From positions 3,870,501-3,934,500 of the forward strand of contig NZ_CP157743.1 in NCBI RefSeq assembly GCF_030717995.2: 64,000 nucleotides of DNA, written 5' to 3'. Origin of the DNA: Methylomarinum sp. Ch1-1 (GTDB taxonomy: Bacteria > Pseudomonadota > Gammaproteobacteria > Methylococcales > Methylomonadaceae). How positions within the stretch are numbered: the stretch's first letter is position 1; every line of letters starts with the position of its first letter. This document shows positions 46,483 to 56,732 of this stretch, piece by piece. The notes beneath the pieces were generated by a model. It searched no databases. It saw only the letters and a list, made by a program, of their open reading frames with translations, and had not been told where the DNA came from. Position numbers and translations under genes: made by a program.

Positions 46483-46809
46483 TCATGGAATTCCCGTTGT
46501 TATTGATAGGGACTGTCGGGCTGGCGCCGGTTTAAGTTCGATGTAACTATTCAGTATCTTTCGGGTTTTAGGCAGTAGGTCATTGATTTCTCGGGACGCG
46601 TGAATACTTCCCTGTAAGCTCTGACTGCAACGTCCTGTTGCAGACAGCCCGATAAATCAATAACCTACTCCCTCTTATAAAACTACGCTGAATAATTACA
46701 GTTCGATTAAGCCGATATCATCTGGCAAGAAACCCGTTTTGTGGTTAAGCACCCCGCTCATCTCTTCGCTATCTGGAAAATAATTTAACAGCAATATTTA
46801 GCATCGTCG

Positions 46810-46823
46810 GTACGGTAACGCAC
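46810..46823 (-). promoter_or_regulatory. Palindromic stress motif, site 7
   Basis: GTACGGTAACGCAC, exact match, with GTCG before and ATAA after. Orientation points to the minus strand (coiled-coil remnant, DUF3309), but it also lies about 170-220 bp upstream of the Crp-like regulator on the plus strand. Confidence 0.6.
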
Positions 46824-47044
46824 ATAAAACCGCAGTCGCTGCCCTATAGGGATTGGTAAGCTGCAAGGCGCCGTCCCTCACAGTTTTCTAAGACCGGCTT
46901 GCCGGGGTAACGCACGGACTTCCCCTGAACCAAACATCATGTGCTACAATTTATTGACTGTATCCCATACGTTTAACCAGGAATTTTTCGTTGATCGCAA
47001 CGATTGAACCGTTCGAACTTAACCTACAAATTCTGAGATTGCCG

Positions 47045-47857
47045 ATGACGAGTCAGGATGCTAACAGACAAAACCTCCTTCTCAACTTACTGCCCGCAGC
47101 CGTTTACGAACGCCTTGCCCCTCATCTAGAAGAGGTCGCGCTACCGCTCGGAGAAGTCATTTACGAGTCCAGCGACATTTTGAGTCACGCCTATTTCCCG
47201 ACAACCAACATCGTATCGTTGCTTTATGTCTTGGAAAATGGCGCGTCAGCCGAAATCGCCGTGGTCGGTAACGATGGCATGCTCGGCGTCGCCCTCTTCA
47301 TGGGTGGCGAAACCATGCCTAATCGGGCCGTCGTGCAAAGCGCAGGCCACAGCTACCGACTGCGGAAGCATTTGCTGCTGAAGGAGTTCGACCGCTCCGG
47401 GGGACGCCGTACCGGCGCATTGAATAATTTGTTGCTGCGCTATTCCCAGGCGCTGATTACCCAGATGGCACAGACGGCGGTCTGCAATCGCCATCATTCG
47501 GTGGATCAGCAACTTTGTCGCTGGCTACTACTCAGCCTAGACCGACTCTCATCGAACGAGTTAGCCATGACCCAGGAACTGATCGCCAATATGCTGGGCG
47601 TGCGCCGCGAAGGCGTCACCGAGGCCGCCATAAAATTGCAGAAAGCGGGCTTGATTCATTATTGCCGAGGCCGTATCACGGTGCTGGATCGGCCGGGATT
47701 GGAAGCGCGCGTCTGCGAGTGTTACCGCGTGGTTAAAATGGAATTCGATCGTCTGCTCCCCCCCCCCCACCCTGACACAGGGGGCGACCGGGCGCACTCG
47801 GACAGTTTCCATGTCACCGATATATTCCTGGCCACTCAGGGCTACCTCATTAAATGA
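47045..47857 (+). CDS. Crp/Fnr-family transcription regulator
   Basis: 270 residues from ATG 47045 (MTSQDANRQNLLLNLLPAAV); a TTG at 46991 would add 18. Cyclic-nucleotide-binding-like N-terminal domain (PLGEVIYESSDILSHAYFPT), but without the classic cAMP-binding Arg-Ser motif. C-terminal winged helix TQELIANMLGVRREGVTEAA, with recognition-helix arginine and glutamate at the usual places but Glu instead of the second Arg, so its site probably differs from CRP's. It ends in a tail LLPPPHPDTGGDR... after the domain. The tail contains an 11-bp C run (47758-47768). A stress motif lies in its upstream region. Confidence 0.9.
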   Translation: MTSQDANRQNLLLNLLPAAVYERLAPHLEEVALPLGEVIYESSDILSHAYFPTTNIVSLLYVLENGASAEIAVVGNDGMLGVALFMGGETMPNRAVVQSAGHSYRLRKHLLLKEFDRSGGRRTGALNNLLLRYSQALITQMAQTAVCNRHHSVDQQLCRWLLLSLDRLSSNELAMTQELIANMLGVRREGVTEAAIKLQKAGLIHYCRGRITVLDRPGLEARVCECYRVVKMEFDRLLPPPHPDTGGDRAHSDSFHVTDIFLATQGYLIK

Positions 47858-48238
47858 ATGAGTGGCAAAACAGAAAATTAACAACAAATACGTCAGGCAG
47901 GATGATGATATGGACTCCTTTCCTTTACCAGGAGTCCGACATGAATTAAATAACCCGCCCCGCGTACACGGCCAATTTTGCCCCGGAGGCGGTTTTTGGC
48001 GGCTTGCTTCGCGAAGCCGCCCTACGGTGCGGGTAGGGTGTGCTGACGATAGGAAGCGCACCGGTTTTTGATGCGCTTCACGCTGTTCAACATCCGAAGG
48101 CAAGGCGGTGCTTTGCGTAGGAGCGCCGCCCTCGGCGCGAAAAGAGCCATTCGGCCCGAGGGCGGGCCTCCTACGGGCAGACTTTGGCGGAGCCGCGGCG
48201 CAAGTAGTCCGCATGTCGCTATGCGAAATTAGAAAACG
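47858..48238. repeat. Repeat R1, copy 3
   Basis: R1 from about 47906 to 48225, nearly identical to copy 1 at 1349-1620. It shares the flanking GATATGGACTCC...ACCAGGAGTCCGACATG segment. No gene. Confidence 0.85.
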
Positions 48239-50452
48239 CTATTCGGCTTGAAATAACTTTTCAAACTCCTCGGCAGACACCGGACTGGAAAACAGACAAC
48301 CTTGTCCGTAATCACAACCCGCTTGCATCAGCAAATCGCGCTGCTCCGCCGTCTCTATCCCTTCGGCGATAACCTTCATGCCCAGCTTGTTGGCCATCAG
48401 GATCATCGCCTCGCATAACACCAAATCGGTGGAGTTCGCGGTCAGATTGCTGACAAAAGATTGATCGATTTTCAGGTAATCGATGTCGAACTTTTTCAGG
48501 TAGGAGAGTGACGAATAGCCGGTACCGAAGTCGTCGAGCGATACCTGTATGCCGGCGTCTTTGAATGCGAGCAATTTTTCCGAGACCATGGCCGAAGCAT
48601 TCAGCAACAGCCCTTCGGTAATTTCCACCAAAATGGAATCACCCGACAAGTCGAGCTGTTGCAAGTAATCTAGCCAGTAGATCAGGCTGTCGCTGTTGCT
48701 GTAGAACTGTGCCGGGGATTTATTGATACTGATCTGAAAGTTCGGGCAGTGCTTGCTGCGCCACAGGGCTACTTGATGGGCCGCTTGATGGAACACCCAG
48801 TTGCCTATCTCAATAATCATGCCGGTATCTTCGGCGATGGGGATAAATTCCGCTGGACTGATCAGACCGCGCGTGGGATGCTGCCAGCGTATCAGCGCTT
48901 CGGCTTTTTGAATAACGCCTGTCGCCAATTCCACAATGGGTTGGTAAGCCAACCAGATTTGCTTATCGGCCAGTGCGTAGCGTAAATCATTGGTCAACCG
49001 CAAGCGATTCTCCGCCGATTCTTGCATGGCTGGCGTGAAGTAACAAAAACGGCTGCGTCCCTGTTGCTTGGCGGTATACATGGCCTGGTCGGCTTTCTTG
49101 AGCAATTCCTCCAGGTTGCCGGCATCATCCGGAAACAGTGCTATGCCGATACTGACCGACACACAGCAGCGTTCATTTTTCAATTGAAAGGGCGCCGTCA
49201 TGGATTGCAGAATACACTGGGCGACACGATCGATACTACCGAGTCCATCCAGTTCGCTCATAATCAGGGTGAATTCATCGCCCCCCGGACGCGCCAGGGT
49301 ATCGGTTCCGCGTATGCAGCTTTTCAAGCGTTCGGCGGCTTCCCTGAGCAGACAGTCCCCCGCATCGTGCCCCAAGGTATCGTTGACATCTTTGAAATAG
49401 TCAAGGTCGAGAAACATCAATGCTAATTTCTGATGCTCGCGCTGGGATTTGTTGACGGCCCGCTGCAACCGGTCAAGGAACAAACGCCGATTAGGCAGTT
49501 CGGTAAGAGGGTCGATATTTGCCTGTTTGCTAATGATTTCCTCCATCCGTTTTTTTTCAGTGATGTCGTAACCCATAGCCACTCGACGGATCGCCTCGCC
49601 GCTGTCACTGTAAAGCGTGCTGATGGATAACCTGACAAGGTATTCATCGCCGTTCTTACGCCGGTTCCATAGCTCGCCCTGCCAGTGGCCGGTATTTTTA
49701 AGCCTATCCCACAGTTCCCGGTAAAAGGCTTGATCATGACGTTCGGATTTAAGCAGAGAGGCCGGCCGGGCGATGGCTTCTTCCGCCGTGTAACCGGTCA
49801 ACTGGGTGAAGGCCGGATTAACGGCCACAATTCGGTTATTGTCATCCGTCACCATCATGGCTTCTTCGAGCACCCGATATATGGCCGCCGCCAGTTGCAG
49901 TTCTTGTTCGCTGCGTTTCCGTTCACTGATATCCAAGACCGCCGCAAGACAACTTTGGCAAGTGGTATCGGCAGTCGCCTCGATGCTCACCCAGCGGACA
50001 ATATCGCCAGCTTTTAGGATTATCTCACAGCGCAGGGGACCGTCACTCGCAAACACTTGTTCCAGAAAGCGCTTGAAAACAGGCCGATATTCGTTGGCTA
50101 CGCTATCGGTAAAATGTTGCCCGGTCAGCCTAAATCGCTCGCTACCCAGCAGCAATCCGCCGCGGAAATTGGTCTGCCGAATGAGGCCGTCAGTCCCTAA
50201 AATAAAATAAGCGATCGGCGCAAATTCGAACAGATCGGCATAGCGTTCCAACGCCAGTTCAGCGGTCGCGCGCGCTTCCCGCAAGGCTTCGTTCTGCAGC
50301 TCCAGCTCAATCTTATGAACTTGCAATTCGTGCACCAGCCTGTTTGGGTCGATCGGCTTGTCCGGCGCGGCCTCCGGTTTGACGGCGAGCTTCCGTTCCG
50401 CACATTGTCGCAGTTCCTCCGCATTTTGATTAATGTCGGATGACTTGTTCAT
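48239..50452 (-). CDS. PAS-PAS-GGDEF-EAL cyclic-di-GMP enzyme
   Basis: 737 residues. Short coil (VHKIELELQNEALREARATA), PAS1 (DLFEFAPIAYFILGTDGLIR), PAS2 (YRVLEEAMMVTDDNNRIVAV NPAF, PAC region), then GGDEF with intact active site (LARPGGDEFTLIMSEL) and EAL with KAEALIRWQHPTRGLISPAE, DDFGTGYSSLSYLKKFDIDY and the C-terminal AEGIETAEQRD. Both domains look catalytically competent, so it could make or break c-di-GMP. Its ATG overlaps the CheB-CheR-PAS stop by 4 bp, so the two are translationally coupled. Confidence 0.95.
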   Translation of the reverse strand: MNKSSDINQNAEELRQCAERKLAVKPEAAPDKPIDPNRLVHELQVHKIELELQNEALREARATAELALERYADLFEFAPIAYFILGTDGLIRQTNFRGGLLLGSERFRLTGQHFTDSVANEYRPVFKRFLEQVFASDGPLRCEIILKAGDIVRWVSIEATADTTCQSCLAAVLDISERKRSEQELQLAAAIYRVLEEAMMVTDDNNRIVAVNPAFTQLTGYTAEEAIARPASLLKSERHDQAFYRELWDRLKNTGHWQGELWNRRKNGDEYLVRLSISTLYSDSGEAIRRVAMGYDITEKKRMEEIISKQANIDPLTELPNRRLFLDRLQRAVNKSQREHQKLALMFLDLDYFKDVNDTLGHDAGDCLLREAAERLKSCIRGTDTLARPGGDEFTLIMSELDGLGSIDRVAQCILQSMTAPFQLKNERCCVSVSIGIALFPDDAGNLEELLKKADQAMYTAKQQGRSRFCYFTPAMQESAENRLRLTNDLRYALADKQIWLAYQPIVELATGVIQKAEALIRWQHPTRGLISPAEFIPIAEDTGMIIEIGNWVFHQAAHQVALWRSKHCPNFQISINKSPAQFYSNSDSLIYWLDYLQQLDLSGDSILVEITEGLLLNASAMVSEKLLAFKDAGIQVSLDDFGTGYSSLSYLKKFDIDYLKIDQSFVSNLTANSTDLVLCEAMILMANKLGMKVIAEGIETAEQRDLLMQAGCDYGQGCLFSSPVSAEEFEKLFQAE

Positions 50453-53064
50453 CGCCGCTTGCTCCTTAATTCCGCTTCCAGCTTTTTGGTCTCGGAGATG
50501 TCGATGAAGGTGATAACCACACCATCAATCAGGTTGTCCTGAGTACGATACGGCATGATGCGCACCTTGAACCAACGGTCATCGCGAGCCCTGACCTGTT
50601 TTTCCACAAATACCAGAGTCCGCAGTACTTCCTGTGCATCCTGTTGTAATTGCGGATAATCCAGGTCGGTGGAGATATCGGAAAGCGGACGGCCTACATC
50701 GCCCGCAATCAGCTTGAACAAATGGGTGATGGGACTGGTGAACCGCCGGATGTTGAGCGCGTCGTCCAGAAACACGGTGGCGATCTCCATGCTGTTGAGC
50801 AGATTATTCATATCATTGCTGACCCGCGACAGATCGTCTAATTTAGCCTGCAGTTCCGCATTCACGGTTTGCAGCTCCTCATTCAACGATTGCATCTCTT
50901 CCTTGGAGGTCGTCAATTCCTCATTAGAGGACTGCAATTCCTCGTTAGTCGATTGCAATTCTTCATTGGAAGATCTGAGTTCTTCCTGCGAGGTCTGCAT
51001 TTCTTCGCGCAACGTTTGTATTTCTTCGTGAGCTTGTTGCAGTTCGACCTGCAACAATTTCTGTCCCGCATTCGAGGATTTACGGGAGGCTTTCCCGGCC
51101 GTTGGCATCGCCACATCGGTAAATACGACAAGCACTAAACCGCTCAACGCTTCGGGGTGAGCGATCGCCTGCACCGTAAGATCGATCGCTTGGGTTCCGC
51201 CGTCAGTGGCTACCGTCAAGCCGGGCAGATGAACGGCTTCTGCTTGTTGTTGGGCTTTCTTTAACGCGCCGGCGAGCTCATAGCGCAGGCCTTCGCGCGC
51301 CATCGCGTGAATATTCCAATTGGCTTTGCCGGCCGCCGGCTCCAGATATTTGCCGGTGCGGCCGTTGATGTAGAGAATATCGCCGGCGGCATTGACCAAT
51401 ACTGCGGCCGGTGAGAACTGTTGCAACAGTAGCTGGTCTGCCAACGTTTGCAAATTGTCGATAGCGTTGATTTTGTTGTTGGCTCGTTGAGCCATGGGCG
51501 CTGCTGGAAAATACTGGGTGGGAAAATCAACATCGGTCGAGAAAGTCTGATCAAGGTGCTGGTATAAGCGTGATTTGTTATCGATCACCTTAAACAAATG
51601 GCTAAAACCGTTAATCGTTTCGGCATTGCCGAGCAGCAGAATGCCGTGAGCAGTCAACGCATAGTGGAACAGCGGGATCAGTTTTTTCTGCAATTCATGA
51701 CTCAGATAAATCAGCAGATTACGGCAGGAGAGGATGTCCAGTCTGGTAAATGGCGGATCCATGATGACGTTTTGAGTCGCAAAGAGCACCATCTCTCGAA
51801 TTTCTTTGTTAATTCGGTAGCCGTCGCCATCGACGCTAAAGAAACGGTCAAGACGTTCAGCTGAAACATCGCCGGCAATGTTAGCCGGATAGAATCCTTG
51901 CCGAGCCTTCTCAATCGCATCCCGGTCAAGGTCAGTGGCAAAAATTTGCAAGGTAAACCGGTGTTTGAGTTGGCTTTGCGCCAATGCCTCCTTGAACACG
52001 ATGGCCAATGAATAAGCCTCTTCTCCCGTCGAGCAAGCCGGAACCCAGGCCCGCAATGCCTTGCCGGCCGGATACTCTGCCAACAACGCAGGAATGGCGT
52101 CGGCCTTCAGGGTCTCCCATATAGCCTGGTCGCGAAAAAAATTAGTCACACCAATCAGCAGCTCCTTGAACAATAGCTCCAGTTCCTGGGAATTTTCGCC
52201 CAGATAGCGCGCGTATTTGGCAATGCTGCTGATTTGGTGCAGCCCCATGCGTCGTTCGATGCGGCGGCAAATGGTGCTCTTTTTGTAGAGTGAGAAGTCG
52301 TTGCCGGTTTGCTCCCGCAGCAGGATAACAATCTGCTCCAGAGCGCTTTGCGATTTAAGTTCCAGGATCGGTTCAGGGACGGCATGAACGCCCCTCGGAT
52401 TGTGCTTGAGATAGGCCAATATCCGGGCCCACATTTCTTGCGGCGGCGCAATGATATCGGCCAGTCCGGCCTCGATCGCACTGCGCGGCATGGCATCGAA
52501 TTGGGCGGAATCCGGGGATTGCACCAGCGCCAGGCCTGCGTTCTCCTTGATGGCGCGCAGACCTAAGGTTCCGTCGGAACCCATCCCGGAGAGGATCACG
52601 CCGATGGCTCGTTCGTGCTGGTCGTCGGCCAGTGCCCGGAAGAATGAATCAATCGGCAGATGCAACCCTCGTGGTGCGACCAGATCAAGCAGTTGAAGCT
52701 TGCCTTGCAGGATCGACAAATCTTTATTGGACGGAATCACATACACACAACCCGGCTTGACCTTACTGCGGTTGGCGGCCTGGGAGACCTTCATCGGCGT
52801 GGCGCGCTGCAACAATTCCGGCAGAATGCCTTGATGCGTGGGATCGAGGTGCTGAATGACGACAAAAGCCGTGCCGCTGTCTGCCGGGACAGGGGCAAAA
52901 AATTGTTCCAAAGCGTCCAGCCCTCCGGCCGACGCGCCTATGGCTATAATGGGGGGCGTGCCATCAACATTGATACATGCCTTGCTGGCCGGTGCAGGCT
53001 CGGACTTATTGCCGGTTGGCTTTAACGAAGACGAACTTGGCTTCGCAGGGTTGGATTTGTCCAT
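50449..53064 (-). CDS. CheB-CheR-PAS fusion protein
   Basis: 871 residues. CheB methylesterase (IAIGASAGGLDALEQFFAPV; VIQHLDPTHQGILPELLQRA; SGMGSDGTLGLRAIK), then CheR methyltransferase (ELLIGVTNFFRDQAIWETLK; WVPACSTGEEAYSLAIVFKE; FATDLDRDAIEKARQGFY), a PAS-like segment, a long coiled coil with EELRSSNEELQSTNEELQSS repeats (about 660-740), and a C-terminal PAS (NNLLNSMEIATVFLDDALNI). Such fusions sense signals and control downstream c-di-GMP enzymes or kinases, consistent with the overlapping GGDEF/EAL gene. Not a classical chemotaxis protein. Confidence 0.94.
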   Translation of the reverse strand: MDKSNPAKPSSSSLKPTGNKSEPAPASKACINVDGTPPIIAIGASAGGLDALEQFFAPVPADSGTAFVVIQHLDPTHQGILPELLQRATPMKVSQAANRSKVKPGCVYVIPSNKDLSILQGKLQLLDLVAPRGLHLPIDSFFRALADDQHERAIGVILSGMGSDGTLGLRAIKENAGLALVQSPDSAQFDAMPRSAIEAGLADIIAPPQEMWARILAYLKHNPRGVHAVPEPILELKSQSALEQIVILLREQTGNDFSLYKKSTICRRIERRMGLHQISSIAKYARYLGENSQELELLFKELLIGVTNFFRDQAIWETLKADAIPALLAEYPAGKALRAWVPACSTGEEAYSLAIVFKEALAQSQLKHRFTLQIFATDLDRDAIEKARQGFYPANIAGDVSAERLDRFFSVDGDGYRINKEIREMVLFATQNVIMDPPFTRLDILSCRNLLIYLSHELQKKLIPLFHYALTAHGILLLGNAETINGFSHLFKVIDNKSRLYQHLDQTFSTDVDFPTQYFPAAPMAQRANNKINAIDNLQTLADQLLLQQFSPAAVLVNAAGDILYINGRTGKYLEPAAGKANWNIHAMAREGLRYELAGALKKAQQQAEAVHLPGLTVATDGGTQAIDLTVQAIAHPEALSGLVLVVFTDVAMPTAGKASRKSSNAGQKLLQVELQQAHEEIQTLREEMQTSQEELRSSNEELQSTNEELQSSNEELTTSKEEMQSLNEELQTVNAELQAKLDDLSRVSNDMNNLLNSMEIATVFLDDALNIRRFTSPITHLFKLIAGDVGRPLSDISTDLDYPQLQQDAQEVLRTLVFVEKQVRARDDRWFKVRIMPYRTQDNLIDGVVITFIDISETKKLEAELRSKRR

Positions 53065-53331
53065 TTTTTCAACGCGATCGGATTTTGATTAGATGGCTAC
53101 ACTGCTTTCACCACATTATTCCTATCCACAAACGGCAGGAATGAGAGCAGCCGCCTTAAGATATTTCTGACTCAATCCTCCGGCCTACCGCTACAAGGAT
53201 AATAGCGGTAGGTGTGTCGAGGGTTGCTGTGAAAGTCGCGAAGCGACACACCGTAACCTCCTGTGCCCTTTGGGAGAGGGAACGGACACTTTCATTGGCT
53301 AGGGTGGCGCTCTAGCGCCATGATCGTTAGG

Positions 53332-54468
53332 TTAAAAGAAATAATGCGCTCCCAAGCCGACATATTCCACTTTATCATTATAAAACTGCCCACTCGGAGA
53401 GAAGCCGTTATAGTATTCCACAACAATCTGCAGCTTCCGGCCTAAAACTGTTGAATTTTCGAATTCAACACCGGCTCTGGCCGATACATCGGTATTCCAT
53501 TTGTTTTCTTCAAAATTCTTGATATCGACCGCAGCAACCGGACGCATGGCGGCAAAGTCAATGCGCCAAGGACTTCGAAATTCAACGCCGTATTGCGTCG
53601 ACCAAATCTTTAGATCCGAAGGCTCTCTGTGAAACAACCCGCCTCCACCGCCATAGATGCGCACACCGAAGGGAAGCTCATAAGACAGTCTCAGATCCAG
53701 GCCTTCGTAGCTAAGGTTCACGCGCTCGAATTTTGAGTCGATCTTGCGCAACAAAAATTCGTCGCCAAGATGTGAACTCTGATGGAAGATGCGGGCAAAA
53801 GCCGAAAATTGGCCTACACGCAGACTGGAATATAACGATGCAATAAAATCGGTATTGACCAGATCGGACGAAGAAGCGCCCAGATTGAAGTCGCTGAAGA
53901 CCCCTGCCTGAAGCCCTGCTTCCCATTGCGCCGTCGATTGTCCTATGTTTGCTCGATAAAACGGGATGGTTTCACCGAAACTGACTGCGCCTATGTCCTT
54001 GCCATCAAAATTATTATTCTGGTGATTTCGGTAAGCGGCCGAGAAATGAGCCCAGCGCGGGTCCGCCAGTAACGGCTTGAAAAGATGGCCACTCGGTAGC
54101 AGTCCTGTCGGCAACATGATCGTCTCGGTTCCCGACACAGTCTCATCACCGGGAACCTGGAAAGCGCCTGAAGTGTCGTCCTTGGACTGTGTACGGGTTG
54201 CTTGAGATATTTTTACCGCATTCACCCCGGGAATTTCAGATAATAACTGTACGGCTTCGGCCTGTTCGGCGGCTTTCAGACTGCCAGACGGCAAAGTAAT
54301 GACGCCATCCCGGACATTTAGTGGCGGCATATCAAGCTTTAAGCCATGTTTCAATACGCCGGCGGCATAACCGGCAATGTAAGCATCATCCTGAGCCGAT
54401 GCATGAGCAAGAGCCACCGGCATCAGCATTATGGCCAGCGCAAACCTTAATCGACGATAGGCCATCAT
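53332..54468 (-). CDS. DUF1207 outer-membrane protein with BON-like N-terminus
   Basis: 378 residues. Signal peptide MMAYRRLRFALAIMLMPVAL AHASA. An N-terminal BON-like stretch (LKLDMPPLNVRDGVITLPSG, AVQLLSEIPGVNAVKI) is followed by a beta-rich DUF1207 region (GHLFKPLLADPRWAHFSAAY, EAGLQAGVFSDFNLGASSSD) ending in a phenylalanine, typical of outer-membrane barrels. The start overlaps the BON lipoprotein stop (ATGA), so the two are one operon. Function unknown. Confidence 0.85.
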   Translation of the reverse strand: MMAYRRLRFALAIMLMPVALAHASAQDDAYIAGYAAGVLKHGLKLDMPPLNVRDGVITLPSGSLKAAEQAEAVQLLSEIPGVNAVKISQATRTQSKDDTSGAFQVPGDETVSGTETIMLPTGLLPSGHLFKPLLADPRWAHFSAAYRNHQNNNFDGKDIGAVSFGETIPFYRANIGQSTAQWEAGLQAGVFSDFNLGASSSDLVNTDFIASLYSSLRVGQFSAFARIFHQSSHLGDEFLLRKIDSKFERVNLSYEGLDLRLSYELPFGVRIYGGGGGLFHREPSDLKIWSTQYGVEFRSPWRIDFAAMRPVAAVDIKNFEENKWNTDVSARAGVEFENSTVLGRKLQIVVEYYNGFSPSGQFYNDKVEYVGLGAHYFF

Positions 54469-55058
54469 TCATTACTCCGCGAATCTACATTGACGATCAG
54501 ATCGGTTGCCACCGATTTCACATTTTCCTGGCTTTTAGCAAGTTCTACGGCTCGGCCGATGCTTTGCTCGGAGTCCACGGTCCCGCTTAACTTGACGATG
54601 CCATCGACCGTAGTCACTTCTATTTGAAAAGCCTTGAGCAAAGGATCCGCTAAAAAAGCCGCCTTAACCTTTGCGGTAATCATCGAATCATCGATGTATG
54701 CTCCGGTCGTTTCAGCTTTTTCGCTTAACGCCTCCTTTGCACTTTCAAGTTCTTTTCCTGCGGCCTCTGTCGTTTGATCAATTTTTTCTCCGGCCTTTTC
54801 TAACCCTTCTCTAGAGGCGTCGGCCGATTCATCGATGTATTCGCCGGCTTCGCTGGTCTTCTGATCCAATGACTCCTTTGCCGCATCAATTTTCTGACTG
54901 GCCTTTTCAGTCGCACGATCGATTTTTTTTCCAGCTTTTTCTGCTGTTCCTTCTTCTTGTTGTTGGCAACCCGCCAGCCCGAGCGTAGCGGATAAAAAGC
55001 CGATCACGAGTACTCTCTCTGCTAATTTATTTTGTTTGCAATCATTCGTCGTTTTCAT
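54465..55058 (-). CDS. BON-domain lipoprotein
   Basis: 197 residues. Lipoprotein signal VLVIGFLSATLGLAGCQQQE (lipobox LAGC). A long charged helical linker with repeating KAGEKID/KASQKID units precedes one BON domain (DDSMITAKVKAAFLADPLLK, VDGIVKLSGTVDSEQSIGRA). BON domains are thought to bind membranes; OsmY-like proteins protect the envelope in osmotic shock. A stress motif lies 144 bp upstream. Confidence 0.9.
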   Translation of the reverse strand: MKTTNDCKQNKLAERVLVIGFLSATLGLAGCQQQEEGTAEKAGKKIDRATEKASQKIDAAKESLDQKTSEAGEYIDESADASREGLEKAGEKIDQTTEAAGKELESAKEALSEKAETTGAYIDDSMITAKVKAAFLADPLLKAFQIEVTTVDGIVKLSGTVDSEQSIGRAVELAKSQENVKSVATDLIVNVDSRSNE

Positions 55059-55201
55059 GGTTTATCCCTTGGTGTTGAGTTGTTAAAAGCGCACCAAATG
55101 ACAAATTGGCGCTTACGGCAGTAAAAAGGCCAGAGACAAGAATCTACGCTGAGTCGTGCACAAACTGTTAGGAATTTTAACGACATGCCACGATGCGGTC
55201 T

Positions 55202-55215
55202 GTTCGGTATCGTAC
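55202..55215 (-). promoter_or_regulatory. Palindromic stress motif, site 8
   Basis: GTTCGGTATCGTAC, exact match, with GTCT before and ACAA after, 143 bp before the BON lipoprotein start, oriented towards it. Between 55059 and 55380 no gene is supported. Confidence 0.65.
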
Positions 55216-55380
55216 ACAAAGCCTTAAGCCGTGGATATTCGTGCCGCGACTGGTTGGCATATAAACCCGCAATGTAAAGCTGGTTTTCATAGATGGCGCT
55301 CAACAAGTTCCAGCCCGTTTTCCGGTATTGGTGTCTCCCCGGCATAGCCGGGGGATTACTCATTATTTGTTAAATCCTCA

Positions 55381-56424
55381 TCAGTCGTCAAGCCAGATCA
55401 ATTCGATACGGCGGTTTGCTGATCGGCCCGATTCGGTATGGTTGTCGGCAATGGGTCGGGTTTCACCGTAGCCTTTCGCAATTAGCTTGTTGGTTACACC
55501 TTTCCTTTTAAGATAATCAACAACGGATGCCGAACGCCGCTCCGACAGCCTCATATTGTAGTCGTCGGAGCCTTCGCTGCTGGCGTGGCCCTGGACTTCA
55601 ATATCGTTTTTCTGAGGATAGGCGACAAGGTTTTCCGCAACACCCTCCAGAATGCCCAAGGCCGTCGGCGTCAACTCGGCCGAATCATATTTGAAATTGA
55701 CACCCTTTAGCACCAGCCTGACGATGCAACCGTCGGCGTCAACAGTGGCATCTTTGAGGGTTCCAGGGCATTGATCCAGACAGTCGTTTACACCGTCGGC
55801 ATCCGAATCCAGGGTGGAACAAGCGGCAACCGGGACTGGTGCGGTAAAGCTCTCAACCTTTGCTAGGCGTTTCGGCTTGTCACCGAACGGAATCACAAAA
55901 CCCACGTTAACCGTCATGTCATGAAATTCGTCTGTACCGGGTTGTACGTGAGCATTGAGATTGTTATTGTAACGATAACGGACATCACTGCGGAGCAGGA
56001 AGTTGTCGTGAAGCTCATAGGTAAAACCCACACCGGCTTCGCCAATCAAGCCCGCACCGCAGTTAGCGGAAGCACAACTGTTCATGCCCCCTATGCCGAC
56101 GACAGTATAGGGAGAAAATTTATCGCGGAAGAAGTAATACTGGACATCCGCCGTACCGCCAGTCAAGCTCCAGGGGCCGTTAGTACCGCCGAAGTCTTGA
56201 TAAAATCCCCTCAGCTCGACATTGAAATGTTGATCGATGATCTTACCTAAGCCCATCCCGCCTCCCCAGCCGTCGCTTGCTTTACGATCGCCGCCGGTTT
56301 TGATGAATGAAGCAAAAGGCGCTATATACCAACGATCATCTTGAATTTGATCGGCGGCCTGGGCCATCGGCAAGGAACTGACGCTAGTTAACGAGGCAAT
56401 AGCGAATAACATTTTTTTCAGCAT
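55381..56424 (-). CDS. OmpA-family outer-membrane protein
   Basis: 347 residues from ATG 56424 (AAGGAAAATATT before). Signal peptide MLKKMLFAIASLTSVSSLPM AQA; N-terminal beta-barrel (DRWYIAPFASFIKTGGDRKA ... VGFVIPFGDKPKR); calcium-type linker DSDADGVNDCLDQCPGT; C-terminal peptidoglycan-binding OmpA domain (VEVQGHASS-like DIEVQGHASSEGSDDYNMRL SERRSASV, GYGETRPIADN, NRRIELIW). Links outer membrane to cell wall. Confidence 0.92.
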   Translation of the reverse strand: MLKKMLFAIASLTSVSSLPMAQAADQIQDDRWYIAPFASFIKTGGDRKASDGWGGGMGLGKIIDQHFNVELRGFYQDFGGTNGPWSLTGGTADVQYYFFRDKFSPYTVVGIGGMNSCASANCGAGLIGEAGVGFTYELHDNFLLRSDVRYRYNNNLNAHVQPGTDEFHDMTVNVGFVIPFGDKPKRLAKVESFTAPVPVAACSTLDSDADGVNDCLDQCPGTLKDATVDADGCIVRLVLKGVNFKYDSAELTPTALGILEGVAENLVAYPQKNDIEVQGHASSEGSDDYNMRLSERRSASVVDYLKRKGVTNKLIAKGYGETRPIADNHTESGRSANRRIELIWLDD

Positions 56425-56732
56425 AATATTTTCCTTACTCAAGTAATAAAAAATTGGGAATCCATAAAACACATGACATTGCCGCCATATCCAAATAACT
56501 TGCAGCCGATTCGCAGCAGCGTTGTTAAAAACTCTCAAGCCGTAGCTTAATAACAACATTAGTGGGTCGTCTGTGCGTCACCGTACATTGCCGTCTTGCA
56601 AAACAAAATACTGCATAATTTTTTCTAATAGACGATCAGTTCATCGCGCATCAGGTATTCGCCATGATCCAATCATGCCAAGGAACAGCTCCCCTTCTCA
56701 TCGTATACAGGACTCCTTCCGCCCGCCATTAT

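Noticed and set aside
55055-55363. 102-codon frame upstream of the BON lipoprotein
   Set aside because: Covers the regulatory region with stress motif site 8, no family character.
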